Assembly (NCBI RefSeq): GCF_965661665.1
Contig: NZ_CBFIEO010000010.1
Location: forward strand, 1-64,000
Length of the DNA: 64,000 bases
DNA from: Cognatiyoonia sp965661665
GTDB taxonomy: Bacteria > Pseudomonadota > Alphaproteobacteria > Rhodobacterales > Rhodobacteraceae
Direction: 5' to 3'
The notes under the pieces were generated by a model that was not told the origin of the DNA, made no database searches, and saw only the letters and a list, made by a program, of their open reading frames with translations. Numbering within the stretch: the first letter of the stretch is position 1; each line of letters starts with the position of its first letter. Shown here one piece after another: positions 1 through 8,336 of the stretch. Position numbers and translations under genes: made by a program.

Positions 1-59
1 TCTTCGGTTAGGCCGCTCTTGGTCCCCAAAACCCTGACTACGGACAACAGGAGTTATAA

Positions 60-632
60 ATGGATTTAACAATTATCTTAGGTGGCATCGTCGTCGTACT
101 GCTCGTTGTTTACTACCTTTACGCCTCAATGATCAAAAAGAAAAACCGTGTCCAAGAGGCCTTATCGAGCATCGATGTACAGTTTCAAAAAAGGGCAGAT
201 CTTGTGCCGAACATGCTTCGGACTGCCGCAAAATACATGCAGCACGAAAAGCAGTTGTTTGAGGATATCGTAGAGCTGCGAAATTCGGTCAAGACAACTT
301 ATGACATGAACAATGCGAATGCAGTTGCCCAGCACATGGAGACCGAAAATCAGCTTCAAAGTAAGTTAGGAGCCTTTCAAGTGCGAATGGAAGCCTATCC
401 AGAATTAAAATCAGACGGGACCATGATCGAAGCGATGAAAGCAATGTCCAATGTTGAGAATAATATCAGCGCAGCCCGGCGGTTTTATAACGCCTCTGTG
501 GGAACACTCAACAATGCTGTGGAAACATGGCCAACAAGTACCTTCGCGCGCAAAATGGGGATCGACGCCATGCCGTTCTTTGAAGCAGAAGAAAAGGCCC
601 GCGAAAGTATTGATGTCTCGGACTTTCTCTAG
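60..632 (+). CDS. lemA: LemA family protein
   Basis: The product is 190 residues. One hydrophobic N-terminal segment (about residues 4-22) is followed by a basic KKK and a long helical region, the LemA architecture. The stretch AYPELKSD (about 112-119) and the ARRFYNASV motif (about 139-147) are hallmarks of the family. An AGGAG ribosome binding site lies 7-8 bases before the ATG. LemA proteins are membrane-anchored helical-bundle proteins with no settled biochemical role. The gene is 11 bases ahead of a DUF3137 gene, a known LemA partner arrangement, so the two are probably co-transcribed and act together at the inner membrane. Base composition is more AT-rich than in the urease genes downstream. 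Family assignment is secure; function is not known. Confidence 0.93.
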   Translation: MDLTIILGGIVVVLLVVYYLYASMIKKKNRVQEALSSIDVQFQKRADLVPNMLRTAAKYMQHEKQLFEDIVELRNSVKTTYDMNNANAVAQHMETENQLQSKLGAFQVRMEAYPELKSDGTMIEAMKAMSNVENNISAARRFYNASVGTLNNAVETWPTSTFARKMGIDAMPFFEAEEKARESIDVSDFL

Positions 633-643
633 GAGCACATAAC

Positions 644-1642
644 ATGACAAATACAGATATAAAAATTGATGACGCTCTTCTTGAAGAAGCGTTTGCTTTC
701 GAAGAGGCATCGATAGATATCATCGCAACATGTAAGCGGAAGACGCGGTCTATGATGGGCGTTGCTATACTTGCGCTTGCCGGTGTGGGATACGCCGCAA
801 TAAGTGGCATGATCGGCACAACAGTGGCCGTTGTTGCCGTCGTCATCGTTTTACTCGTCGGCGCGATTTACCGTTCGATCGTTTACGGCCCCGTTTTGAA
901 ATTTAGAAAATCAGTGAAACTTGAATTTGGCAATAAACTTATGGCGCAGTATGATCCAAATCTTGCCCTTACGGGGCGAGGCTATGACCGCATGAAGTTC
1001 GATCGTGACCTAAAAGGCGTTATACCAGAATATGACCGTTTTCATTCAGAAGACCTTATCGAAGGAACTTATAAATCGACCCCGTTGCGTTTCTATGAAG
1101 TGCGCCTCGAAATTGAAAAGAAGGTCGAAGAAAAAGGACCGGACGACGAAGTTACGACAACCACCAAGGTCGAAGATGTGTTTCGTGGGTTTGTGGTTTC
1201 TATCGGACTTAAGCGTGACTTTCAGGGCGAGATCACCCTTCGGAGAAATAGCATAGTAAACGCAGTTTTAGGTCAAGAACGCGTGCGCCTCGAAAGCGAC
1301 GAATTCGAAAACCTGTTTGACGTTTTTGCAACTGATCAAATCACCTCTCGGACGTTGCTCACACCTGTGTTTATTGAGAACATGACAGCGCTTGCGAATA
1401 ATCCTTCGTTCAAGAAGACTGGCCTTAAGGTAAATAAAAAAATTTCCTTGGGCGATCAAACATTCCAAGCAACTGTAAGAGATGATTTCTTGCATTTGAT
1501 GATCCCAAGCAATGCGGATAAATTCGAGGTTTATGATGACGGCCAAGCAATCAAACTGGACAGGTTCGTTGAAACATTCCAAATGGACATGAACGCGATC
1601 GTGCGCTGTATCGAAGGCTTAAATCTTGCGGATGAGGCATGA
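644..1642 (+). CDS. DUF3137 domain membrane protein
   Basis: The product is 332 residues. An N-terminal acidic stretch is followed by two adjacent hydrophobic segments (about 38-58 and 60-76), then a soluble domain that contains a charged loop (EEKGPDDEV). The family is recognised from the domain layout and from its place immediately after lemA, a common pairing for DUF3137. The family's role is unknown; some members are described as galanin-like. Its stop overlaps the next start (ATGA at 1639-1642), which suggests translational coupling of a three-gene operon. Many AAA, GAA and TTA-type codons make the gene look AT-richer than the core genes in this window. Confidence 0.85.
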   Translation: MTNTDIKIDDALLEEAFAFEEASIDIIATCKRKTRSMMGVAILALAGVGYAAISGMIGTTVAVVAVVIVLLVGAIYRSIVYGPVLKFRKSVKLEFGNKLMAQYDPNLALTGRGYDRMKFDRDLKGVIPEYDRFHSEDLIEGTYKSTPLRFYEVRLEIEKKVEEKGPDDEVTTTTKVEDVFRGFVVSIGLKRDFQGEITLRRNSIVNAVLGQERVRLESDEFENLFDVFATDQITSRTLLTPVFIENMTALANNPSFKKTGLKVNKKISLGDQTFQATVRDDFLHLMIPSNADKFEVYDDGQAIKLDRFVETFQMDMNAIVRCIEGLNLADEA

Positions 1643-2199
1643 CCGTTTTGCGTGATGTGCGCGGCATTTCAAGACTGAAAATGGGCTATCGCGCGGTCGC
1701 ATGCGCGATCCTATTTGGCCTCTTTCATCCGACCTTCCCCTCCGCAGGTGAGGGGTGGGTTTATTCGCAAGACTGGTTCGAGAAACTCTATGCAAATTGT
1801 GACCTCTCATCGAGCGATCCGTATGTACTTGAACAATGCATTGGTCACGCAACAGAACTCTGCGCAGCGCACACACCAGAGGGCAGCACGCTTGCCGGAT
1901 ATCTCTCGTGCATCAAAAAGGAAACAACCAGTTGGGACCTACTCTGGGATAAATATAAGCCAGAGATATTTGCGCATCTCGACCTGCTTGATCGTGTCGG
2001 GGGCCGCCAAGAAGGCAATGCGCGCAGATTTTACGCACAAAGCCAAGCAGACTGGCGTACGCATCTTTTGTCTCACTGTGCCTTTGAGGCATCGTTACAA
2101 CCTAACCCAAATCTTCGAGAAAACGACGAAGCCTATTGTATACTGGACGGCACCGCTCGGCGGGTGCAATTCCTCCTAGAGATAACCCAAATCCAATAA
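1639..2199 (+). CDS. Putative exported Cys-containing protein, LprI-like
   Basis: The product is up to 186 residues, coupled to the preceding gene by an ATGA overlap. An alternative ATG at 1681 would begin directly with a signal-peptide-like stretch (MGYRAVACAILFGLF) ending near an SAG cleavage site. The mature part carries six cysteines with Trp residues spaced between helices (CDLSSSD, QCIGH, ELCAA, SCIKK, HCAFE, YCILD). This resembles the helical DUF1311/LprI lysozyme-inhibitor fold, but the match is by pattern only. Its position suggests an envelope role with LemA and DUF3137. The true start is undecided. The 3' end abuts a transposase remnant, so the native C-terminus may have been altered. 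Confidence 0.6.
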   Translation: MTVLRDVRGISRLKMGYRAVACAILFGLFHPTFPSAGEGWVYSQDWFEKLYANCDLSSSDPYVLEQCIGHATELCAAHTPEGSTLAGYLSCIKKETTSWDLLWDKYKPEIFAHLDLLDRVGGRQEGNARRFYAQSQADWRTHLLSHCAFEASLQPNPNLRENDEAYCILDGTARRVQFLLEITQIQ

Positions 2200-2202
2200 T
2201 CC

Positions 2203-2568
2203 GCAGATCATCTTAAAGCAGCGCTCAAGTTTATGAAAAAAGCCATGCGGCGCTATGGATCACCAAACGAGATCGCCACAGATAAACTTCGCTCGTATAG
2301 TACAGCAGCAAAAGAGCAAGGCTGTGCAGAAAAGCAATTTACCAAACGATGGGCAAATAACAGAGTTTAGAATTCACAATTACCGTTTCGACGAAGAGAA
2401 AGAGCAATGCTTCGATTTAGGCGCATGCACAGTCTACAGAAGTTCGCCTCAATCCATGCTTCGTTTCACAATCTATTCAACTCACAAAGCTCACTCCCAA
2501 AACGCAGTACATTTGAACTTAACCGTGACGCAGCACTCGCCGAGTGGCGTTCTTTAGTGACCGCATAG
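2203..2568 (+). pseudogene. IS6-family transposase remnant (C-terminal part)
   Basis: Read in the frame starting at 2203, this gives the C-terminal third of an IS6-type DDE transposase: ALKFMKKAMRRYGSP, IATDKLRSY, RWANNRV, LPFRRRERAML and LQKFASIHASFHN, ending AALAEWRSL. The N-terminal part with the helix-turn-helix and the first catalytic Asp is missing. The codon after RWANNRV, where the family has the catalytic Glu (NNRVEN), is TAG at 2368-2370, so the fragment is both truncated and interrupted. No terminal inverted repeat could be recognised on either side. The remnant cannot move on its own. Confidence 0.9.
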
Positions 2569-2782
2569 AAATCGTTGTCAAATGAATACTGATGCCAGGG
2601 ATCGTTTGTCTGACAGCACCCGCCGCTGATTTCAGTAGCACACGCTCCACATACCGCTGATTATTCCAGCAAATTAGCCATAAACGCTCAAGAATTGAGC
2701 ATAGGCATCTTCTGGTGGCGGGATAGATCACCACGCTCTACGACTGCTTCGCTTGCCTTGCTAGTTTTTTACGCTGGATGGA

Positions 2783-3625
2783 GTGGCTGACAAGCGTATG
2801 AACCAACAAGCTTCGATATCATTGGAAGCGGCACAGCCGCCGCGCGCTGTTGGCACGATCGAGCTTTCGACGAAAACGCACAACCGACAGAGCTGCCTTG
2901 ACCGCTTTCGCACCTCTGGCGCCAGTAAGGTTGCGTTCCCCCGCAACGCTGGAGCTTTAGAGGCAATTGTTCTGAACACATCTGGCGGATTGACGGGCGG
3001 CGATCAGTTCTCAACGAACATCAGTGCGGGCGAGGGGAGCCGACTTGTCCTGACCACCCAAGCGGCGGAGCGGGCCTATCGCAGTTTGTCCGGAACAGCG
3101 CACGTCGTCACGCGACTAATGGTTGAGCCGAATGCAACACTGCATTGGTTGCCGCAGGAGTTGATATTTTTCGACGGCGCGTCGCTGGATCGCCAGTTGG
3201 ATGTTGCTCTTGATGACACCTCTGAGGCTGTGATCGCAGAGTCCGTTGTCTTTGGACGCCACGAGATGGGGGAAACCCATGTGTCTGGCAGCCACAAAGA
3301 CCTGATCGCCATTTCGCAGAATGGCAAACCACTTTATCGCGATCGTTTCCTTTTGTCGGGCGACATTTCGGCCCAGCTCCAGCGGCCTGCCATTGCGAAT
3401 TGTGGGATTGCTATGGCGACTGCGATTTACCATGGGCCGGCGGCAGAAGCGATGTTGCCAATAGTGCGCGATGCGCTGCCAAAGACTGGTGGAGCCAGCC
3501 TTGTCGCTCCCAATTTGCTGATCGTACGACTGGTGGCAGAGGACTCTTTCGTTTTGCGCCAAACGCTCATCCCGATCCTCGAACATCTCACCAAAAACAG
3601 CCTTCCCAAACCGTGGAGCCTTTGA
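2783..3625 (+). CDS. ureD: Urease accessory protein UreD
   Basis: The product is 280 residues from a GTG start at 2783; an ATG at 2798 (MNQQASIS) is an alternative. It contains NTSGGLTGGDQF (about 65-76), LTTQAAERAYRS and LHWLPQELIFFDGA, all typical of UreD. With UreF and UreG, UreD forms the scaffold on the apo-urease trimer that delivers nickel and carbon dioxide to the active site. It is the first gene of the ureDABCEFG operon and lies 3 bases ahead of ureA. The 214 bases upstream separate it from the IS6 remnant and must hold the operon promoter; no clear -35/-10 pair stood out. Confidence 0.96.
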   Translation: MADKRMNQQASISLEAAQPPRAVGTIELSTKTHNRQSCLDRFRTSGASKVAFPRNAGALEAIVLNTSGGLTGGDQFSTNISAGEGSRLVLTTQAAERAYRSLSGTAHVVTRLMVEPNATLHWLPQELIFFDGASLDRQLDVALDDTSEAVIAESVVFGRHEMGETHVSGSHKDLIAISQNGKPLYRDRFLLSGDISAQLQRPAIANCGIAMATAIYHGPAAEAMLPIVRDALPKTGGASLVAPNLLIVRLVAEDSFVLRQTLIPILEHLTKNSLPKPWSL

Positions 3626-3628
3626 CCC

Positions 3629-3931
3629 ATGCAATTGACCCCCCGCGAGAAAGACAAGCTTTTGGTGGCTTTGGCCGCTGAGGTCGCCCGCAAGCGATTG
3701 GCGCGTGGCGTCAAACTGAACCACCCCGAAGCCATCGCGCTGATCACCGACGCCGTGGTTGAAGGCGCGCGCGATGGCGGATCTGTCGCCGATATGATGG
3801 AAGCGGGGGCAGAGGTCATTACCCGCGACGAATGTATGGAAGGGATCCCAGAGATGATTCACGAAGTGCAGGTCGAAGCCACTTTTCCCGACGGGACGAA
3901 GCTCGTCACCGTTCACAACCCGATCCGCTGA
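3629..3931 (+). CDS. ureA: Urease subunit gamma
   Basis: The product is 100 residues, the standard length, starting MQLTPREKDKLLVALAAEVA and holding the conserved LNHPEAIALI and VQVEATFPDGTKLVTVH stretches. It is the smallest structural subunit of cytosolic urease, which hydrolyses urea to ammonia and carbamate. The start lies 3 bases after the ureD stop, and ureB follows after 9 bases. The separate gamma and beta genes are the usual bacterial layout, unlike the fused Helicobacter form. Confidence 0.98.
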   Translation: MQLTPREKDKLLVALAAEVARKRLARGVKLNHPEAIALITDAVVEGARDGGSVADMMEAGAEVITRDECMEGIPEMIHEVQVEATFPDGTKLVTVHNPIR

Positions 3932-3940
3932 GGTGCTGAC

Positions 3941-4246
3941 ATGATCCCTGGAGAGCTTTTCCCCGCCGACGGTACGCTGACAATTAACCCTGAAAGTGAC
4001 GTAATTACCTTGATGGTTGCCAACACCGGCGACAGGCCGGTGCAGGTGGGCAGTCACTATCATTTTGCCGAAGCCAACAGCGCGCTCGATTTCGACCGCA
4101 ACGCCGCGCGTGGCCTGCGGCTTGATATCGCTGCGGGTACGGCTGTTAGGTTTGAACCCGGGCAACGGCGCGAGGTGAATCTGATCCCGATTGCTGGTGC
4201 ACGCCGGATTTTTGGGTTCAATCAGCACGTTATGGGAGATCTCTAA
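3941..4246 (+). CDS. ureB: Urease subunit beta
   Basis: The product is 101 residues starting MIPGELFPADGTLTIN. It contains VANTGDRPVQVGSHYHFAE and the C-terminal FGFNQHVMG, diagnostic of urease beta. It packs against the alpha subunit in the (alpha-beta-gamma)3 enzyme. The gene ends one base before the ureC start, so the two are read with essentially no spacer. Nothing in the sequence is unusual. Confidence 0.98.
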   Translation: MIPGELFPADGTLTINPESDVITLMVANTGDRPVQVGSHYHFAEANSALDFDRNAARGLRLDIAAGTAVRFEPGQRREVNLIPIAGARRIFGFNQHVMGDL

Positions 4247-6007
4247 ATGCCAGCTGCAATCTCCCGATCCGACTATGCCGCGATGTTTGGCCCGACCGTT
4301 GGCGACAAGTTACGTCTTGCCGACACTGACCTCATTATTCAGGTGGAGCGTGATCTGATCGCGGAACGCTCCAGTCAGGCTGCAACTGGTGGCTCTGGCG
4401 CGAATGCCCTGCACTACGGGGAAGAGGTAAAATTCGGCGGCGGCAAGGTGATCCGTGATGGCATGGGCCAATCTCAGGTCACACGGGCGGAGGGGGCCGT
4501 TGATACGGTCATCACCAATGCCCTGATCGTCGACGCGACAGGGATCTACAAGGCGGACGTGGGGCTCACAGATGGACGTATTGCTAAGATCGGCAAGGCT
4601 GGCAACCCAGACACGCAACCCGGTGTCGATATCATCGTCGGTCCGGGGACGGAGGCGATTGCAGGCGAAGGCAAAATCCTGACCACTGGCGGCTTCGACA
4701 GCCATATCCACTTTATCTGTCCACAACAGATTGAAGATGCGCTTCATTCCGGTTTGACCACCATGCTTGGTGGGGGAACTGGGCCTGCGCATGGGACTTT
4801 GGCCACGACCTGCACACCTGGCCCTTGGCACATTGGTCAGATGTTGCGAGCAGCCGATGCCTTTCCGATGAACCTCGCGTTTGCGGGGAAGGGCAACGCC
4901 TCGCTTCCCGCCGCGCTGGAAGAACAAGTAATGGCGGGCGCTTGCGCTTTGAAACTGCATGAGGACTGGGGCACGACGCCCGGGGCAATCGATTGCTGCC
5001 TGTCCGTCGCGGACGCTATGGATGTTCAGGTGATGATACACACGGATACGCTGAACGAGTCCGGCTTTGTCGAGAATACGATCAAAGCTATCAAAGGCCG
5101 TACGATCCACGCTTTCCATACCGAAGGGGCAGGCGGGGGCCATGCGCCTGACATCATCAAAATCTGTGGCGAAGGGCATGTGCTGCCATCCTCCACAAAT
5201 CCGACGCGGCCGTTCACGGTTAACACGGTGGATGAACACCTCGACATGTTGATGGTCTGTCACCACCTCGACAAATCGATCCCTGAGGATGTGGCCTTTG
5301 CCGAAAGCCGTATCCGGCGCGAAACGATCGCGGCGGAGGATATCCTGCACGACATGGGCGCGTTCAGCATCATCGCATCCGACAGTCAGGCGATGGGACG
5401 CGTGGGGGAGGTAATCATCCGTACATGGCAGACCGCCGATAAGATGAAGAAGCAGCGCGGGGCCTTGCCGGAAGAAACCGGCGATAACGATAATTTCCGG
5501 GTCCGCCGTTACATCGCAAAATACACGATCAATCCGGCCATTGCACATGGGCTGTCCACGTACATCGGATCGATTGAGGAGGGCAAGCGCGCTGATCTGG
5601 TGCTGTGGAATCCAGCCTTCTTTGGCGTGAAGCCGGAGATGGTGCTGATGGGGGGCAGTATTGTCTGTGCGCAGATGGGCGATCCCAACGCCTCCATCCC
5701 CACACCGCAACCCGTTTACACCCGCCCGATGTTTGGCGCCTATGGCCGATCTGTTGAGGCGAACGCCGTGACCTTCGTCTCAGAAGCGGCGCAGGCCGCG
5801 GGGGTCGGCGAAAAGCTTGGTATCGCCAAATCAACACTGGCCGTCGCCAACACACGGGGGATCGGCAAGGCGGACCTTGTTTTCAACGACGCCACGCCGG
5901 AGGTGGAGGTGCATCCTGAAACCTATGAGGTTCGTGCCGACGGTGAGCTTTTGACCTGCCAACCCGCGACCGAGCTGCCAATGGCGCAGCGGTATTTTCT
6001 GTTCTGA
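4247..6007 (+). CDS. ureC: Urease subunit alpha (catalytic) with an internal insertion
   Basis: The product is 586 residues, longer than the usual 567-572. Catalytic features are intact: HIH at 153/155 (nickel ligands), the carbamylated Lys in LKLHEDW (K236), H238, the flap MVCHHLDK with Cys338 and His339, and SDSQAMGR with the Asp ligand. Compared with the Klebsiella numbering these sit at +19. About 17 of those extra residues form one insertion near 38-56 (IAERSSQAATGGSGANA), between VERDL and YGEEVKFGGG. The insertion is Ser/Gly/Ala-rich, in frame, and lies well before the nickel ligands in the N-terminal composite region. The enzyme is probably active. Downstream is ureE after 6 bases. 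Confidence 0.98.
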   Translation: MPAAISRSDYAAMFGPTVGDKLRLADTDLIIQVERDLIAERSSQAATGGSGANALHYGEEVKFGGGKVIRDGMGQSQVTRAEGAVDTVITNALIVDATGIYKADVGLTDGRIAKIGKAGNPDTQPGVDIIVGPGTEAIAGEGKILTTGGFDSHIHFICPQQIEDALHSGLTTMLGGGTGPAHGTLATTCTPGPWHIGQMLRAADAFPMNLAFAGKGNASLPAALEEQVMAGACALKLHEDWGTTPGAIDCCLSVADAMDVQVMIHTDTLNESGFVENTIKAIKGRTIHAFHTEGAGGGHAPDIIKICGEGHVLPSSTNPTRPFTVNTVDEHLDMLMVCHHLDKSIPEDVAFAESRIRRETIAAEDILHDMGAFSIIASDSQAMGRVGEVIIRTWQTADKMKKQRGALPEETGDNDNFRVRRYIAKYTINPAIAHGLSTYIGSIEEGKRADLVLWNPAFFGVKPEMVLMGGSIVCAQMGDPNASIPTPQPVYTRPMFGAYGRSVEANAVTFVSEAAQAAGVGEKLGIAKSTLAVANTRGIGKADLVFNDATPEVEVHPETYEVRADGELLTCQPATELPMAQRYFLF

Positions 6008-6013
6008 GGTCTC

Positions 6014-6493
6014 ATGTCCAGCTTACCCATATCTCAAACAATCCTGCCCGCCGCTGCTTGGACCACCGCCGCCGCGACTTGTGCGTTGACGTACGACCAG
6101 CGGTTTTTCCGCCGCAAGAAACTGACAACAGGTGCAGGCTGGCCGTTCATTGCGGACTTTGAAAGTACTGTGTCGCTTAATCATGGCGATGGCCTGCAAT
6201 TGAGCGATGGAACGTTTGTCGAGGTGATCGCAGCGCCGGAGTACCTGTTGCAAGTCACAGGGCCGGATATGCTGCGCCTCGCTTGGCACATCGGCAACCG
6301 CCACACCCCATGTCAGATCGAAGCGGGACGCCTGCTCATCCAGAATGACCCTGTGATCGGCCACATGCTTGAACATCTTGGAGCAACACTGACCGAAGTG
6401 GTTGAGCCGTTCACGCCCGAAGGTGGGGCCTATGGACACGGGCGAACCCACGCCCACGCACACGGACATACGACCCATGTTCATGCCGACTGA
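6014..6493 (+). CDS. ureE: Urease accessory protein UreE (nickel metallochaperone)
   Basis: The product is 159 residues. It has the UreE N-terminal beta domain (LTYDQRFFRRKKL) and the metal-binding domain with AWHIGNRHTPCQIE and the dimer-interface NDPVIGHMLEHLGA. The C-terminal tail holds seven His in the last 19 residues (alternating His/Ala/Gly/Thr), a nickel-storage tail like that of Klebsiella UreE. It delivers nickel to UreG. The 3' end overlaps the likely ureF start by 11 bases. Confidence 0.95.
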   Translation: MSSLPISQTILPAAAWTTAAATCALTYDQRFFRRKKLTTGAGWPFIADFESTVSLNHGDGLQLSDGTFVEVIAAPEYLLQVTGPDMLRLAWHIGNRHTPCQIEAGRLLIQNDPVIGHMLEHLGATLTEVVEPFTPEGGAYGHGRTHAHAHGHTTHVHAD

Positions 6494-7121
6494 CCCGCGC
6501 TTCCTGACGCTCATGCAATGGCTGTCGCCGGCGTTTCCGACAGGCGCGTTTGCGTATTCTCATGGCATTGAATCGGCGATTGCGGACGGCTGGATCACGG
6601 ATGCTGAGAGCCTAGAAGATTGGTTGCAGGATTGCCTGACGCACGGGTCGGGACGGGCAGATGCGACTTGGATACGCTTGGCCTTTGAGGCCGAAGACCC
6701 AAAGCTAATTGACCTCGAAGCGCGGGCTTTCATCAGCAGTCATGAACGTCTGCGGGAGGCGGAGCGGCAAGGTGCGGCTTTCATCAATATCGTCAATGAT
6801 GTTTGGGATATATCGCTGTCTGGTTTCTTACTGCCGGTGGCACTCGGCCATGCGGCGCGGCATGTACGTTTGGACATCGACGCGACCGTTGCGTTCTATC
6901 TGCATTCTTTTGTCAGCAACCTCGTCTCGGCCGCCCAGCGCCTTGCACCAATCGGGCAGACCGCAGGGCAGCGGGTCATCGCAAATCTGATGCCTCTGTG
7001 CCTTGAAGTGGCGAATGACACAAAGGGCGCAAGCGTTGAGGATGTCTTTGGAAATGCTTTCCGCTCCGACATCTCAGCGATGCGACACGAAACCCTTCAA
7101 CCACGGCTCTTTCAATCATGA
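6483..7121 (+). CDS. ureF: Urease accessory protein UreF
   Basis: The product is 212 residues from the ATG at 6483 (MPTDPRFLTLMQWLSPAFPT). An in-frame ATG at 6477 is nearly equivalent, and longer readings reach into the ureE His tail and are unlikely. SPAFPTGAFAYSHGIE and the helical body ending NDTKGASVEDVFGNAFRSD match UreF, which bridges UreD and UreG in the activation complex. It overlaps ureE at the start and overlaps ureG by 4 bases (ATGA) at the end, so the accessory genes are translationally coupled. Confidence 0.95.
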   Translation: MPTDPRFLTLMQWLSPAFPTGAFAYSHGIESAIADGWITDAESLEDWLQDCLTHGSGRADATWIRLAFEAEDPKLIDLEARAFISSHERLREAERQGAAFINIVNDVWDISLSGFLLPVALGHAARHVRLDIDATVAFYLHSFVSNLVSAAQRLAPIGQTAGQRVIANLMPLCLEVANDTKGASVEDVFGNAFRSDISAMRHETLQPRLFQS

Positions 7122-7732
7122 CAAAACTCAACGGTCCTTTGCGTGTTGGCATTGGTGGCCCCGTAGGGGCTGGCAAGACAACCCTGACTGCGCGGCTTGC
7201 CGAACTGATGAAGGCCGACTTTTCCATCGGTGTCATCACCAACGACATTTACACGCAGGAAGATGCTGAGGCGCTGATGCGGATGCAAATCCTCCCCTCC
7301 GATCGCGTCATAGGGGTGGAGACGGGCGGTTGCCCCCACACAGCGATCCGCGAGGATGCCTCCATCAACCTCGCAGCTGTGGCGGAGATGCGGGGCCGGC
7401 ACCCAGATGTGGAGGTTGTGTTGATCGAATCTGGAGGTGACAACCTGTCGGCTACGTTCAGCCCCGAGTTGGCGGACCTGACCATCTATGTGATCGACGT
7501 GGCGGCTGGTGAAGAAATCCCTCGCAAAGGCGGGCCTGCGATCACGCGGTCGGATATCCTTGTCATCAATAAAACTGATCTGGCGCCTTATGTCGGCTCC
7601 TCACTAGAGGTGATGGCGACAGACGCCGCGCGGATGCGGCATGATCGGCCGTTCGTCTTTACCAGCCTGAAATCAGGCATGGGCGCGTCAGAGGTGCTCG
7701 ATCTTCTGACGTCGGAGGCGGGATTGGCCTAG
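7118..7732 (+). CDS. ureG: Urease accessory GTPase UreG
   Basis: The product is 204 residues. It has P-loop GPVGAGKT (about 15-22), the nickel-binding GGCPH motif (Cys-Pro-His, about 69-73), ESGGDNL, and NKTD for guanine recognition. UreG is the SIMIBI-class GTPase whose GTP hydrolysis drives nickel insertion. It is the last gene of the operon. No urea transporter or nickel permease follows in the window. No clear hairpin terminator was seen in the 73 bases after the stop. Confidence 0.97.
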   Translation: MTKLNGPLRVGIGGPVGAGKTTLTARLAELMKADFSIGVITNDIYTQEDAEALMRMQILPSDRVIGVETGGCPHTAIREDASINLAAVAEMRGRHPDVEVVLIESGGDNLSATFSPELADLTIYVIDVAAGEEIPRKGGPAITRSDILVINKTDLAPYVGSSLEVMATDAARMRHDRPFVFTSLKSGMGASEVLDLLTSEAGLA

Positions 7733-7805
7733 CTTCTGGCGAAGATTTGAATTGAAATCGGATTGTTAATGCTTTCTCGAGGGTTGGGCAGCCACTCTGC
7801 CGCAT

Positions 7806-8336
7806 ATGAGAACCCCGATCCTTTTCTTCTTTTTGGCCATCACTTCGCACGCCTTCGCGCAATCGTCTGATGCTGTCTTTCGCTCTGACGGCGGACGCTG
7901 GGCTGTTGGATGCACTGGAACCATCTGCCAAGCGTGGAACGGTTGGGTCACGATCCGGTTCGAAAATGACGGCTTTTCCATCGATCCTGTCGATGGTCGG
8001 CGCCTCCTCCACGTCCACAACCGCTTTGCGCAGCCGCTGGAAACAGACCGGCGCCTCGATCTCTTTGCTGTTGAAACCTTGAAATCATCGGGTCGGTTTG
8101 TTGCCATCGACAACGGTGATGCTTCGATAATCGAGTTGGAGGGGGTTTCAATCGGCGGCCTTGCGGGTGCCTTGGATTATATGTCGGCAAACCTGCTTGG
8201 GGCAGCGCCCAATCCATACATCGATTACCGCGCTGTGGAAGAGGATCGCTTCACATCCCAATCCACACCACAGCTCTTACCGTTCACCAAGCCACAGATT
8301 GAATTTGCGTTACGGGCGCAGACCCAAGACGATTAG
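7806..8336 (+). CDS. Secreted protein of unknown function
   Basis: The product is 176 residues. A clean signal peptide (MRTPILFFFLAITSHAFAQ, cleavage after AFA) leads a mature part with one close Cys pair (VGCTGTICQAW), likely a disulfide, and otherwise beta-prone sequence. I do not recognise the family. It stands alone on the plus strand after the urease operon. It converges on the peptidase gene with a 4-base overlap of stops (8333-8336). Confidence 0.7.
   Translation: MRTPILFFFLAITSHAFAQSSDAVFRSDGGRWAVGCTGTICQAWNGWVTIRFENDGFSIDPVDGRRLLHVHNRFAQPLETDRRLDLFAVETLKSSGRFVAIDNGDASIIELEGVSIGGLAGALDYMSANLLGAAPNPYIDYRAVEEDRFTSQSTPQLLPFTKPQIEFALRAQTQDD

Noticed and set aside
4310..5710. A 466-codon open frame on the minus strand opposite ureC
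   Set aside because: It has no family pattern and lies wholly inside a certain gene; long antisense frames are common in GC-rich coding DNA.
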